Shown: one piece after another, positions 49,425 to 58,644 of the stretch | Layout of the letters: each line of letters opens with the position of its first letter | Position numbering within the stretch: position 1 is the first letter of the stretch | Source of the DNA: JBPRGH01 sp051418055 | Lineage (GTDB): Bacteria; Bacteroidota; Bacteroidia; Cytophagales; Cyclobacteriaceae | DNA: 64,000 nt | Assembly (NCBI GenBank): GCA_051418055.1 | Contig: JBPRGH010000139.1 | Coordinates: 225,377-289,376, forward strand | Direction: 5' to 3' | Translations under genes and position numbers: made by a program | The notes under the pieces: model-generated | The model's input: the letters and a program-made list of their open reading frames with translations, nothing else | What the model was told of the DNA's origin: nothing | Database searches by the model: none

Positions 49425-49700
49425 TTAATTTTTGAATAAAAATAAATGATGCTGAGGAGATTTACGCTCTTGTATGTGATATAAATGATCATGAAAATAA
49501 TCACCTACGCATATTGATTTAGTCCGTTCATAAATTGTAGTGATAACTTCACGCAAAGGTGTTTTACCTTCTGCTAAAATATAACCATAAAATGAAGGGA
49601 CATCAGCCTGAACAAATTCAAATTTTATCTGACATTTCCCCGACTTTAGCTTTTTACTGCTAATCTTAAGTTTATAATCCTGTATTTCTCTGGTTATCAC
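49425..49700 (-). CDS. Hypothetical protein, 91 aa, in operon with the XRE/S24 regulator
   Basis: This small basic protein has strands near the start (DYKLKISSKKLKSGKCQIKFEF), a helix (PLREVITTIYERTKSICVGDYF) and a His-rich tail (HDHLYHIQERKSPQHHLF). No signal or membrane segment is seen. It could be a regulator or a partner of the self-cleaving repressor whose start lies 3 nt after its stop. No family is recognised. Confidence 0.6.
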   Translation of the reverse strand: MITREIQDYKLKISSKKLKSGKCQIKFEFVQADVPSFYGYILAEGKTPLREVITTIYERTKSICVGDYFHDHLYHIQERKSPQHHLFLFKN

Positions 49701-49704
49701 AAGA

Positions 49705-49758
49705 CTAAAATAGATAATATTTTTAGCATTACAAATTTATTTACTAAATATTTTAGTA
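49705..49758. promoter_or_regulatory. Candidate operators of the XRE/S24 operon
   Basis: Two AT-rich inverted repeats lie just upstream of the 91-aa gene. CTAAAA (49705-49710) pairs with TTTTAG (49721-49726). TACTAAA (49742-49748) pairs perfectly with TTTAGTA (49752-49758) around TAT. The shared CTAAA/TTTAG half-site makes autoregulation by the XRE protein plausible. Confidence 0.5.
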
Positions 49759-49865
49759 TTTATTTTATCATAACTTATTGCCAAACATCATTAATTATTA
49801 AGGTGTTGTAGAAAATCAGAAGGATGTTCTAAGACTTTCTCATTATTTTGCATCAAACCATTTAA

Positions 49866-52151
49866 ATGAACATGAAAAAATATATTGTAGTACTATTATT
49901 TCTGATCTCCTTTTCCGCAGTCAGCCAACAATCCCTCTATAATTATAAGATAGATCTAACACAGGTTCAGGATGATATGCTTAAAGTAGAGCTTACCCCT
50001 CCTGCCATTGAATCAAAAATGATAAAATTTTATATGCCTAAAATCATTCCCGGAACATATTCTGTAAGTGACTATGGCAAATTTGTAGACAATTTTCAGG
50101 CTTTAGATAAAAAAGGAAGAAATCTGCCGGTACAAAGGATTGATGAAAATACCTGGCAGATTAAAAAAGCAAATAAAATAAATAAGATCACCTATACGGT
50201 TGAAGATACTTATGATACTGGATTAGAGCATCAGGTTTATCCTATGGCAGGTAGCAATATTGAGAAGAGTGATAATTTTGTAATTGCCCCTCCTGCTTTT
50301 TTTGGTTATTTTGAAGATAAAAAAGAGATCCCCTTTCAGCTAACTTTTACAAAACCATCCAATTTATATGCTTCTACAGGATTAGTGCCGGTTGTATCAA
50401 GAGAAAATGAAAATGTATTTGTAGTAGAAGATTATGATCAACTGGTAGATTCTCCAATTATGTTTAATGAACCGGATACAACCTTTATAAATATAGGGAA
50501 TGCAAGGGTACTGGTTTCTGTCTATTCACCCAATAATTTAATTACATCCGAATATTTAGCTTCCCATTTTAAAACGCTCCTACAGGCTGAGAAAGAATAT
50601 TTAGGAGGTGAACTTCCTGTCGATAAATATGCATTTCTTCTTTATTTTGATCCTGCAGAAGAGCCTCAGCCTATTCAGGGTGCTTTAGAACATAGCTACT
50701 CTTCCTTTTATTATTTGGCTGAAGTACCTCAGGAAAGGATTTTAACACAGTTATTAGATATTGCATCCCATGAGTTCCTGCATATTATTACTCCATTAAC
50801 AATTCACTCTGAGAAAATAGCCCAATTTGATTTTAATGAACCTGATCTATCAAAGCACCTGTGGTTATATGAAGGAGTTACTGAATATGCTGCCGACCAT
50901 GTCCAGGTACAGCAGGATTTGATTTCCGTTCCTGAATATATTGATCGGTTGCAGGAAAAGATTTTAATCAGCAAATTATACTACAATGATACAATACCTT
51001 TTACAGAGCTTAGTGAAAAGAGTGCTGGTGTATACCAGGACCAGTATGGTAATGTTTATGAAAAAGGGGCTTTAATTGCTGCAATGCTTGATATACGGCT
51101 CAATGAGTTATCAAATGGGGATTTTGACCTACAAAACTTACTACAGCAATTGAGAGATAGGTTTGGGCCTGATAAACCTTTTGAAGATGATGAACTCTTT
51201 CAGGTTATTACCGATATGACTTACCCGGAAATAGGAGATTTTTTTACAAAATATGTTGCAGGGGCTAACCCGTTGCCCCTGGAAGATTATTTTCAAAAAG
51301 TTGGTGTTAAATACGTCCCTCAGGAAAAGAAGGAGCAGTTCACAATGGGAAATATCCAAATAGGATATGATCAGGTCAGCGGTAACCTTTTTATTGCAGA
51401 TATCTCTCAAATGAATGAATTTGGTAAAGCAATTGGCTTTAAACAAGGTGATGCCATTTTATCTATTGAGGGTCAGCCGTTCACTCCAAGAACTGGCCAG
51501 GAGCTTTTGGAAGAACTTTCTAATGAAATGGGGAAAGGGGACACTTTAAATGTAGTAATCAAGCGTGATGGGGAAAAAATAGAACTTGAGCAGGAAGTAT
51601 TTTTTGTAGAACAAACGATATTACATCAACTGTATCTAATTGATAACCCCTCTTATGAGCAGCTAAAACTACGGAACCAATGGCTGATGGCTCATCCTGT
51701 AACGGCCAAACCTGAAGATGTAGCTACTCTTGACGCCATCATTAACTCATTATATGATGTTATATCAGGTCCTGCAGGTGAAAGAGACTGGGAAAGATTT
51801 CATTCTTTATATGCACCGGATGCAAAAATGGGTGCCATAGCATTAACAGAACATGGCCCTAAATACATAAAGTTGACTCCTAAAGAATATGAGGAAAAAA
51901 ACAGGCCTGTCTTCAACAACAGGGGCTTTTATGAAGAGGAAATTGGACGTGAGGTAGATCGTTTTGCCAATATAGCACAAGTATTCAGTGCCTATCAGTT
52001 TAAATCTGAACCAGAAGGACAGATCATTCAACGGGGGATTAATTCAATTCAGCTGGCTTATTATAATAATCGCTGGTGGATAATTTCAATACTTTGGAAT
52101 GGAGAAACCAGTGAACATCAGATTCCTGAGGAATTACCGCAGGAAAATTAA
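49866..52151 (+). CDS. M61 family metallopeptidase with PDZ and C-terminal NTF2-like extension
   Basis: The 761-aa secreted protein has a signal peptide (ending SAVSQ), an N-terminal beta domain and a gluzincin core with HEFLH (zinc ligands His302 and His306, catalytic Glu303). The third ligand is Glu336 in WLYEGVTEY. A PDZ domain follows (about 500-585, AIGFKQGDAILSIEGQPF). The last 130 residues (REWERFHSLYAPDAK-like, ending YYNNRWWIISILWNG) resemble an NTF2/SnoaL-like fold. The family is called glycyl aminopeptidase, but its substrates in bacteria are mostly unknown. A strong bidirectional terminator follows. Confidence 0.88.
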   Translation: MNMKKYIVVLLFLISFSAVSQQSLYNYKIDLTQVQDDMLKVELTPPAIESKMIKFYMPKIIPGTYSVSDYGKFVDNFQALDKKGRNLPVQRIDENTWQIKKANKINKITYTVEDTYDTGLEHQVYPMAGSNIEKSDNFVIAPPAFFGYFEDKKEIPFQLTFTKPSNLYASTGLVPVVSRENENVFVVEDYDQLVDSPIMFNEPDTTFINIGNARVLVSVYSPNNLITSEYLASHFKTLLQAEKEYLGGELPVDKYAFLLYFDPAEEPQPIQGALEHSYSSFYYLAEVPQERILTQLLDIASHEFLHIITPLTIHSEKIAQFDFNEPDLSKHLWLYEGVTEYAADHVQVQQDLISVPEYIDRLQEKILISKLYYNDTIPFTELSEKSAGVYQDQYGNVYEKGALIAAMLDIRLNELSNGDFDLQNLLQQLRDRFGPDKPFEDDELFQVITDMTYPEIGDFFTKYVAGANPLPLEDYFQKVGVKYVPQEKKEQFTMGNIQIGYDQVSGNLFIADISQMNEFGKAIGFKQGDAILSIEGQPFTPRTGQELLEELSNEMGKGDTLNVVIKRDGEKIELEQEVFFVEQTILHQLYLIDNPSYEQLKLRNQWLMAHPVTAKPEDVATLDAIINSLYDVISGPAGERDWERFHSLYAPDAKMGAIALTEHGPKYIKLTPKEYEEKNRPVFNNRGFYEEEIGREVDRFANIAQVFSAYQFKSEPEGQIIQRGINSIQLAYYNNRWWIISILWNGETSEHQIPEELPQEN

Positions 52152-52188
52152 AAATAAAGGCTTCATTACGTGATGAAGCCTTTATTTT
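52151..52188. terminator. Bidirectional terminator between convergent genes
   Basis: AAAGGCTTCAT and ATGAAGCCTTT pair over at least 11 bp (about 15 with flanking A/T) around a 6-nt loop. An A-run and a T-run on the two sides serve both the M61 and M28 genes. Confidence 0.9.
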
Positions 52189-52191
52189 TAT

Positions 52192-53676
52192 TTACTCAAT
52201 TCCATACAGTTCCTTACCGGCAGGCTCATATTTATCACCTTCCATCCAGAAGGTCTTTGTTTGGCCATTTGCAATTTTCATTGCAGAGAAAACGAATCCA
52301 CGGGTATACTTTGTGACATAATTAAAATTAACTGTTTCAGCCTCATCTGTAACCTGATGGTAATATTTAAAGATCTCCTCATCAAAAGCAGTAAAGCCCA
52401 GGCTGTATGTAGGAGCAGGAATGCCCAACCGTGCAAAATTTACATTATCCGATCGATCAAATAAACCCTGTTCAGGAGAAGGATCAGTTACTGCCTCCAA
52501 GCCAAATGCCTGGGTGGCTTCCTGAATGGCATTTTCAGCGAGCGTACGATCCAATCCTATAACTGTTACTTTAGTGGTATCATTATAACCTGCATTATCG
52601 ATATTTAAGTTATAAAAGATATTATCAAGAGCTACAGGTGGGTTTTCTACAAAATATTTACTACCTAAAAGCCCCTTTTCTTCAGCAGTCCATAAGGCTA
52701 AAATTACAGAATGTTTAGGTTTAATTTTTGAAAAGAAATCACCTGCCATCATTACAGCCGATGTTCCTACTGCATTATCCCTGGCGCCATTAAAGATAAG
52801 GTCCTCTCCGGTTTCTGATTCCCTGCCACCTACGTGATCATAATGCGCCCCTAATAAAAGATATTTATCTTTAGCTACAGGATCAGCACCTTCAATATAG
52901 CCTAATACATTATAGCTCTCTATTTCTTCTACCTCTCTTCCACTATAACTTATTGTAGCATTTCCTTTTATTGCTGCTTTTACTTTTTCAAGCTGCTCAT
53001 CATCTGTAGCTTTTAAAAAGAAATGAGGGATCAGCGTTTCTTCCTCCGGTTTATTACGCAATAATTTTTCATCGTTTATAAAATGCTTTATATTCTCCCA
53101 GGGCACTTCTTTATAATGCCACAGGAACACAACAGCCTTTGCTCCAGCTGCCTCTAATCTTTGAATAGTTTCATTATTTACAGTTGCCGAAAGTGCTGAA
53201 CGTGCATTACCGCCGGGAGTCCCCGCCATTACAACTGCGATTTTATCTTTGAGGTTTACATCAGCTAAATCCCCCTCCTGTCCATAATTGACAAAAACAA
53301 CCGGAGCTGTTAGATTGGCTGTTTTTCTATAATTTGATACAAACCCCTCACCTGGACCGGCCTCTATCTGTCCTATTTTAACTTCACCTGATTCCGGGGC
53401 CTCAATACGATAAAATGGAATCGCCTGGTAATAAGAATCCATTCCTGGTAAATGCTTTACACCTATAGCTTTAAAGTAAGATGAAATATAAGCTGCTGCA
53501 ACATTGATACCTCTCGTGCCGGTTTCACGTCCCATTAATTCATCACTGGCCAAAAAACGCACATGAAGCTCTATCTCCTCCTGTGTAACTTCTTTTTTTA
53601 TTTCGGAAATCATTTGCTCCTGGCCAAAAGCAACGAATGTGGCAAATAACAATACTAGCAGTAATTTTATTTTCAT
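52192..53676 (-). CDS. M28 family metallopeptidase
   Basis: The 494-aa protein has a signal peptide (ending FVAFGQ), a PA domain inserted near 135-260, and a zinc peptidase core. The ligands are His in GAHYDHVGG, bridging Asp in NGARDNAVGTSA, Glu in LWTAEEKGLLGSK, Asp in LNIDNAGYN and a late His in YYHQVTDEAE. It should act in the periplasm on peptides as an aminopeptidase. A TATATTTG (53705-53712) lies 28 nt upstream. It is followed by the shared terminator. Confidence 0.92.
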   Translation of the reverse strand: MKIKLLLVLLFATFVAFGQEQMISEIKKEVTQEEIELHVRFLASDELMGRETGTRGINVAAAYISSYFKAIGVKHLPGMDSYYQAIPFYRIEAPESGEVKIGQIEAGPGEGFVSNYRKTANLTAPVVFVNYGQEGDLADVNLKDKIAVVMAGTPGGNARSALSATVNNETIQRLEAAGAKAVVFLWHYKEVPWENIKHFINDEKLLRNKPEEETLIPHFFLKATDDEQLEKVKAAIKGNATISYSGREVEEIESYNVLGYIEGADPVAKDKYLLLGAHYDHVGGRESETGEDLIFNGARDNAVGTSAVMMAGDFFSKIKPKHSVILALWTAEEKGLLGSKYFVENPPVALDNIFYNLNIDNAGYNDTTKVTVIGLDRTLAENAIQEATQAFGLEAVTDPSPEQGLFDRSDNVNFARLGIPAPTYSLGFTAFDEEIFKYYHQVTDEAETVNFNYVTKYTRGFVFSAMKIANGQTKTFWMEGDKYEPAGKELYGIE

Positions 53677-53704
53677 AGTTGAAGTATTAACAATTGATAT
53701 AAAT

Positions 53705-53712
53705 CAAATATA
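53705..53712 (-). promoter_or_regulatory. Candidate -7 element (TATATTTG) of the M28 gene
   Basis: On the minus strand the octamer matches TAnnTTTG and is 28 nt upstream of the start at 53676. No -33 partner is found at the normal distance. Confidence 0.4.
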
Positions 53713-53723
53713 ATCCTCCAAAT

Positions 53724-54143
53724 ATGGAAAATTGCATATTTTGTGAAATAATTAATAAAAATGCTCCGGCCACTATTATTGACGAAGATGAGTATACATT
53801 AACTTTTTTCGACATCAAACCACTTTTCCCCGGGCATTGCCTTATAGTACCAAAACAACATATTGTTACCTTACCAGAATTACCAGATGATCAGGTTCAA
53901 TATTTCTTTCTAAAAGTAAGACAAGTAAGTGAGGCTTTGCCAAAAGTCCTGGATGCTCAGGGCACTTTTGTGGCAATGAATAATATTGTAAGCCAAAGTG
54001 TTCCGCATCTTCATGCTCATGTTGTTCCAAGAAAAAAAGGCGATGGTCTAAAAGGCTTTTTCTGGCCAAGGAAAGGTTACCGAAATGAAGAACATAAACA
54101 GTTAACTGCCAAAGCTATTATTAAAGCATTGGATCAGCTATAA
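53724..54143 (+). CDS. HIT family protein
   Basis: The 139-aa protein is a small nucleotide hydrolase/transferase with a Cys pair near the start (CIFC, 4-7). The histidine triad is in VPHLHAHVVPR. It would hydrolyse nucleoside phosphoramidates or dinucleoside polyphosphates in the cytoplasm. The length and the DIKPLFPGHCLIVPKQHI stretch are typical. Its 3' end overlaps the convergent rhomboid gene by 10 nt. Confidence 0.93.
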   Translation: MENCIFCEIINKNAPATIIDEDEYTLTFFDIKPLFPGHCLIVPKQHIVTLPELPDDQVQYFFLKVRQVSEALPKVLDAQGTFVAMNNIVSQSVPHLHAHVVPRKKGDGLKGFFWPRKGYRNEEHKQLTAKAIIKALDQL

Positions 54144-54712
54144 ACCCTTTTCCACTTACTGTAGTAGATAGCATTAGTAGTGCCTACTACAGCACCTGCC
54201 AAATGTGACTCAAAACTTACATATGGATCAGTGGGAAGAACACCATAGAATACCCAGCCATAAAGCATTATAACAACAATAGAAATAACAATAGAAATAA
54301 AGTCCCTCCGAAAAAAGCCGAAAAAGATCAGGAAAAAAGCTAATCCATAAATGACACCACTTGCACCTATATGTACTGCTGGCCGTGCAAAAAGCCAGAC
54401 AAGAATATTAGTTATAAAATAGCATCTGATAAATACCGAACCGGCAATCCGACGATAAAAGTAAAACAAAACCACCCCTAGGAACAGAAGAGGGACAGTA
54501 TTTGAAATAAGATGAGTAACACCCCCATGTAAGAGAGGCGCTGTAATAATGCCAATCAGCCCGATCAGCTCACGTGGGAGAATCCCGAATACGCTGAAAG
54601 GATAACCAAAGTTAAATTCCAGCACAAAAAACAGCCACATCAGAAACACCATTCTAATAGGTACTACAGCACTTCCAATTAATGAGCGGTCCTTCATAAA
54701 AGCTATGAACAA
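54134..54712 (-). CDS. Rhomboid family intramembrane serine protease
   Basis: The 192-aa protein has six membrane helices. The catalytic dyad is Ser118 (HIGASGVIYG) and His170 (FESHLAG), with the conserved HxxxN in helix 2 (His67, Asn71, HLISN) and a short loop between helices 1 and 2. It cleaves membrane proteins within the bilayer. The substrate is unknown. It follows a TerB-like gene on the same strand, but a terminator separates them. Confidence 0.88.
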   Translation of the reverse strand: MFIAFMKDRSLIGSAVVPIRMVFLMWLFFVLEFNFGYPFSVFGILPRELIGLIGIITAPLLHGGVTHLISNTVPLLFLGVVLFYFYRRIAGSVFIRCYFITNILVWLFARPAVHIGASGVIYGLAFFLIFFGFFRRDFISIVISIVVIMLYGWVFYGVLPTDPYVSFESHLAGAVVGTTNAIYYSKWKRVYS

Positions 54713-54739
54713 AAAACCCGCCTTAAAGTCTAAGGCGGG
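54711..54739 (-). terminator. Terminator of the TerB-like gene
   Basis: Read on the minus strand, CCCGCCTTA and TAAGGCGGG form a 9-bp GC-rich stem with a 5-nt loop and six T. It sits 12 nt after the stop of the gene at 54751. Confidence 0.85.
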
Positions 54740-54750
54740 CTAAAAATTAT

Positions 54751-55218
54751 TTAATATGTTGCCGGATCTTTAATCATTTTAAGATCAATCAGCCTACTTT
54801 CCTCATAGCCTATATTCATATATCCTAAAACCCCACCTGAGGCCTCTGCAACTTTTTTTGCAATATCCTTGACGCTGGCATAAAATTCAATAGCAAATTT
54901 TCTATCAAGCTTAGGAAGTATTTTATTTAGCTCCTCCAGCTCTTCAATGATTTCTTTATTGCGCTTATCTGCTTCTGAAGGATACTGCAGGATAAGGACC
55001 TTCATTTTATCTTCAAAATCCTGCCCTACCTCCCGGTAATAGGCAATTAATTCTTCGCGGGCACTCCGTTGCTTTATGCTTGAAAGGTCAACAGCTTTCC
55101 TTATTTCACTGCGATCGATTTCATTATCAGCACCAGCAATTAAAATAGAAACCAGAACAGGAACCTTATACATAGTTTCCGTTTCATCTTCACTAAGATT
55201 TTGGAATTCGTCAATCAT
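54751..55218 (-). CDS. TerB-like helical protein, 155 aa
   Basis: The all-alpha protein has VPVLVSILIAGADNEIDRSEIRKAVDLSS, matching the TerB-like helix plus acidic-loop pattern (ADNEIDRSE). It has no signal peptide. A Gly-rich segment (VAEASGGVLGYMNIGYEESR) near the end is unusual. It should be cytoplasmic. Its function is unknown. It is divergent from the sigma-54 regulator gene across a 126-nt gap and ends at a strong terminator. This is the second TerB-like gene in the window. Confidence 0.7.
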   Translation of the reverse strand: MIDEFQNLSEDETETMYKVPVLVSILIAGADNEIDRSEIRKAVDLSSIKQRSAREELIAYYREVGQDFEDKMKVLILQYPSEADKRNKEIIEELEELNKILPKLDRKFAIEFYASVKDIAKKVAEASGGVLGYMNIGYEESRLIDLKMIKDPATY

Positions 55219-55344
55219 GGTTTTATATTATATATTGTATAATGGATTGAAAATCTAAGAAATTAATAATTAAGGTATAAATCAATTTTCTTTGATAATT
55301 TTAAAAGATTTTCTGAGAACAAATCTAGTAAACTAATTTAATTT

Positions 55345-56712
55345 ATGGTCATGGTTAATGATGAACATACACGAATATTTATAGTAGAAGATGACCCGAC
55401 CTATGCCAAATTTTTGGAATATGTCATGAATCTTAATCCAGACTATGAAACAAAGGTATTTTCATCAGGAAAAGAATGCCTGGATAACCTGACAAAAAAC
55501 CCCCAGATCATAACATTAGATTACTCATTACCAGATATGTCAGGTGAGGATGTTCTAAAAAAGATAAGGACATACGATCCCAATATTTCAGTAATAATAA
55601 TTTCTGCTCAGGAAAAAATCCGTACTGCAGTAGAGCTCTTAAAGCTGGGTGCCTATGATTATATTGCAAAAGATGAGGATACCAAGGACCGTCTTTTAAA
55701 CGCTGTTAAAAATGCCAAAAATAAAATATCCCTGGTAAAGGAGATTGATTCCTTAAGGAAAGAGATTTCAGAAAAATATGATTTTGAGAAAAGTATCATT
55801 GGTAATAGTACGGCAATAAAAAGTGTTTTCCAGCTAATGGAAAAAGCAATTAAAACAAATATCACAGTTTCTATAACTGGTGAAACAGGGACCGGAAAAG
55901 AATTAATTGCTAAAGCTATCCATTACAATTCCCCCAAAAAGAAGAATCCTTTTATAGCAGTTAATATAGCAGCAATACCTTCTGAACTTATAGAAAGTGA
56001 GCTGTTTGGGCATGAAAAAGGTGCATTTACAGGAGCTGTAACACGGAGGATCGGAAAATTTGAAGAAGCACATGGAGGGACAATTTTTCTTGATGAAATT
56101 GGTGAAATGGACATCAATTTACAGGCAAAACTACTACGTGTCTTACAAGAGCGTGAGGTTACTCGTGTGGGAGGCAATGAGGTCGTGTCTGTTGAGGTGA
56201 GGGTAATTGTAGCCACGCATAAAAAACTTGCTGAGGAAGTTAAAAATGGCAATTTCCGGGAGGACCTTTATTACCGATTGCTCGGACTTCCTATTCATCT
56301 GCCTCCATTAAGAGAGCGGGATAATGATGTATTGATTATAGCAAAACATTTTTTAAAAACTTTCTCCAAAGAAAACAACCTGCCGGGAGGCCGGCTTACA
56401 GAAGAAGCACAGAAAAAACTATTGAAGTATCCATTCCCCGGTAATATCAGAGAGTTAAAATCAGTAATTGATCTGGCTGCTGTAATGTCTGATAACAGTG
56501 ACATTACTGAGGAAGATATATCATTTAGCCATATCAGCCGGGAAAATAGCCTCATGATGGAGGAAATGAGTTTGAGGGAATATACTTTCAAAATTATCCG
56601 GTTTTACCTCGACAAGTATAATGATAATGTGATAAAGGTGGCTGAAAAACTTGATATAGGGAAATCAACTATTTATCGGTACCTGAAAGAAATGGAAGCA
56701 GAAGAATTATGA
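55345..56712 (+). CDS. Sigma-54-dependent response regulator (NtrC type)
   Basis: The 455-aa protein has a receiver (about 10-125, phospho-acceptor Asp59 in TLDYSLPDM) and an AAA+ domain (Walker A GETGTGKE; GAFTGA loop for sigma-54 contact; Walker B FLDEIGEM; arginine finger region). A C-terminal Fis-like helix-turn-helix (VIKVAEKLDIGKSTIYRYLKEM) follows. It activates sigma-54 promoters after phosphorylation. It overlaps the hybrid kinase gene by 4 nt (ATGA), marking them as a pair. No -24/-12 promoter was recognised in the window, so its targets are probably elsewhere. Confidence 0.95.
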   Translation: MVMVNDEHTRIFIVEDDPTYAKFLEYVMNLNPDYETKVFSSGKECLDNLTKNPQIITLDYSLPDMSGEDVLKKIRTYDPNISVIIISAQEKIRTAVELLKLGAYDYIAKDEDTKDRLLNAVKNAKNKISLVKEIDSLRKEISEKYDFEKSIIGNSTAIKSVFQLMEKAIKTNITVSITGETGTGKELIAKAIHYNSPKKKNPFIAVNIAAIPSELIESELFGHEKGAFTGAVTRRIGKFEEAHGGTIFLDEIGEMDINLQAKLLRVLQEREVTRVGGNEVVSVEVRVIVATHKKLAEEVKNGNFREDLYYRLLGLPIHLPPLRERDNDVLIIAKHFLKTFSKENNLPGGRLTEEAQKKLLKYPFPGNIRELKSVIDLAAVMSDNSDITEEDISFSHISRENSLMMEEMSLREYTFKIIRFYLDKYNDNVIKVAEKLDIGKSTIYRYLKEMEAEEL

Positions 56713-58637
56713 AGAGGTATAAGAGCTTAGAGGAGTACGTTAATAAAGGGGATTTTTATAAAGCAGTTGTAGAAGACGGTTCTGATATTATATTTATCCT
56801 TGATTATGACGGACAGATCCTATATCATAATAAATCTGTTGAAGAAACATTAGGGCATGAACCTTTAAGTCTTATAGGAAAGAATTTTTTCAACTACATT
56901 AAAAAAGATACCTTAAAATCATTTCGTAGTTCTTTTTTGAACTCCATGACAAAACTCTATGACGAAAATGTGGAGTTTATTTTCAGGTGTAAAGATGGCA
57001 GTTTCAGGTATCTTGAATTTAATTCCATAAATCTCAAATATAAAGAAGGCGTAGAAGGAATGTTGCTGGATTGCAGGGATATCACTCAGCGAAAGAAAGA
57101 TGCCGAAGAATTGATGAGAGCACAAAAGGCTAAAGAGAAATTTTTAGCAAACATGAGCCATGAGATACGTACCCCTATAAACGGAATTGCGGGAATGGTA
57201 AATCTCCTTCTTGAGGTTCAAAACGAAAATGATCGGGTAAAATATCTCACCGCCATAAAACATTCCACAGAAAACCTTAAAGTGATCATTAATGATATCC
57301 TTGATTTCTCAATGATTGAATCAGGTAAACTTCGCTTTGAGAAAATAGGTTTTAAAGTAAAAAATCAGGTGGAATCTGTAATTGATACTTTTCGCTATCA
57401 GGCTAAGGAGAAAGGGCTGGAGCTTAAGTTTCATATAGACCCGACAGCCGATATAGTTGTAATAGGCGATCCTGTACGATTAAGTCAGATCCTAATCAAT
57501 CTCATCAGTAATGCCTTAAAATTCACCCATACCGGTTATATAAAAATAACAATTGATTTAAAAAATATCATTCGTGACAGGGCCTATTTACGATTTGCAG
57601 TTCACGATACTGGCGTTGGCATTTCCCATGAAAAGCTGGAAAGGATTTTTGAAAGTTTTAGCCAGGCAGATGAAAGCATCACCAGAAGATATGGTGGTAC
57701 CGGACTTGGTTTGACCATATCAAAACAACTGGTAGAGCTTCAAAACGGAGAAATTGTAGTAACAAGTGAAGAAGGTAATGGATCTACTTTTTCATTTGTG
57801 ATACCCTATCTGGTGGGTAAAGCTTCTGATGTTGCCAAAGAAGTTGCTATTCCGAATAAGAAACAAGATCTAAGTTTTCCTCAAGCTAAAATATTACTCG
57901 TAGAGGATAATGATATCAATAGGCTTTATGCTACTAACTTATTGAAGAAATGGAATTTTTATGTTGATGGTGCTGAAAACGGGGTTATTGCTCTTGAAAA
58001 ACTAAAAGCCAATGATTACCACCTCATCTTTATGGATATTCAAATGCCGGTAATGGATGGCTATGAAACAACGAGGACCATTAGAGCTACCTTTCCTGAA
58101 TCTAAAAAGAATATTCCTATTATAGCCATTACGGCAAATGCAATAAAGGGAGAAAATGAACGAAGCCGGGAGGCTGGCATGAATGACTATATCATAAAAC
58201 CTTTTCAACCCGAAGAACTACAAGCCATTCTTAGAAAATATATAATTGAAAAAATCCACAAAAAGGATATAAGCAATAGAAAATCTGTATCAAAAACACC
58301 CATAGTAATTGATCTTGGTTATTTAGAGAAAATATCTCATAATGACCGAAATTTTATACGTGAGATGGTAGAAACAATGAAAACATCTATTCCTAACACT
58401 CTGGTAGAACTTAATGAAGCACTTTCAAAAGAGGATTGGAGAAATGTAGGCAGGTTAGCTCACTCACTTAAACCCAGCATGGGGTTTCTGGGCCTTCCAC
58501 AACTAAAAAAAGAAGCTGCTCTTATTGAACAATGGAGTAGTGAAAACCATAACCACGAGTTAATAACCACACGTGTAAAGCAGTTTACTAAAAGCTGTAA
58601 AGAGGCTGTAAGAGTACTTAAAAGACTAGAGGTCTAG
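56709..58637 (+). CDS. Hybrid sensor histidine kinase with PAS, receiver and HPt
   Basis: The 642-aa protein has no membrane segment, so it is cytoplasmic. The order is PAS (about 15-130), HisKA with His151 (MSHEIRTPINGIAGM), HATPase_c (LISNALKF, DTGVGIS, GGTGLGLTISKQL), receiver with Asp443 (FMDIQMPVMDG) and HPt with His585 (LAHSLKPSMGF). This is a complete phosphorelay in one chain, ending in a histidine that can pass phosphate to the co-encoded sigma-54 regulator. NtrC-type regulators more often pair with simple kinases, so this pairing is uncommon. Confidence 0.95.
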   Translation: MKRYKSLEEYVNKGDFYKAVVEDGSDIIFILDYDGQILYHNKSVEETLGHEPLSLIGKNFFNYIKKDTLKSFRSSFLNSMTKLYDENVEFIFRCKDGSFRYLEFNSINLKYKEGVEGMLLDCRDITQRKKDAEELMRAQKAKEKFLANMSHEIRTPINGIAGMVNLLLEVQNENDRVKYLTAIKHSTENLKVIINDILDFSMIESGKLRFEKIGFKVKNQVESVIDTFRYQAKEKGLELKFHIDPTADIVVIGDPVRLSQILINLISNALKFTHTGYIKITIDLKNIIRDRAYLRFAVHDTGVGISHEKLERIFESFSQADESITRRYGGTGLGLTISKQLVELQNGEIVVTSEEGNGSTFSFVIPYLVGKASDVAKEVAIPNKKQDLSFPQAKILLVEDNDINRLYATNLLKKWNFYVDGAENGVIALEKLKANDYHLIFMDIQMPVMDGYETTRTIRATFPESKKNIPIIAITANAIKGENERSREAGMNDYIIKPFQPEELQAILRKYIIEKIHKKDISNRKSVSKTPIVIDLGYLEKISHNDRNFIREMVETMKTSIPNTLVELNEALSKEDWRNVGRLAHSLKPSMGFLGLPQLKKEAALIEQWSSENHNHELITTRVKQFTKSCKEAVRVLKRLEV

Positions 58638-58644
58638 TTATTCT

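Noticed and set aside
48627..49700. XRE/S24 repressor as part of a prophage
   Set aside because: Neighbours are menE and a peptidase. No integrase, capsid, replication or lysis genes are seen.
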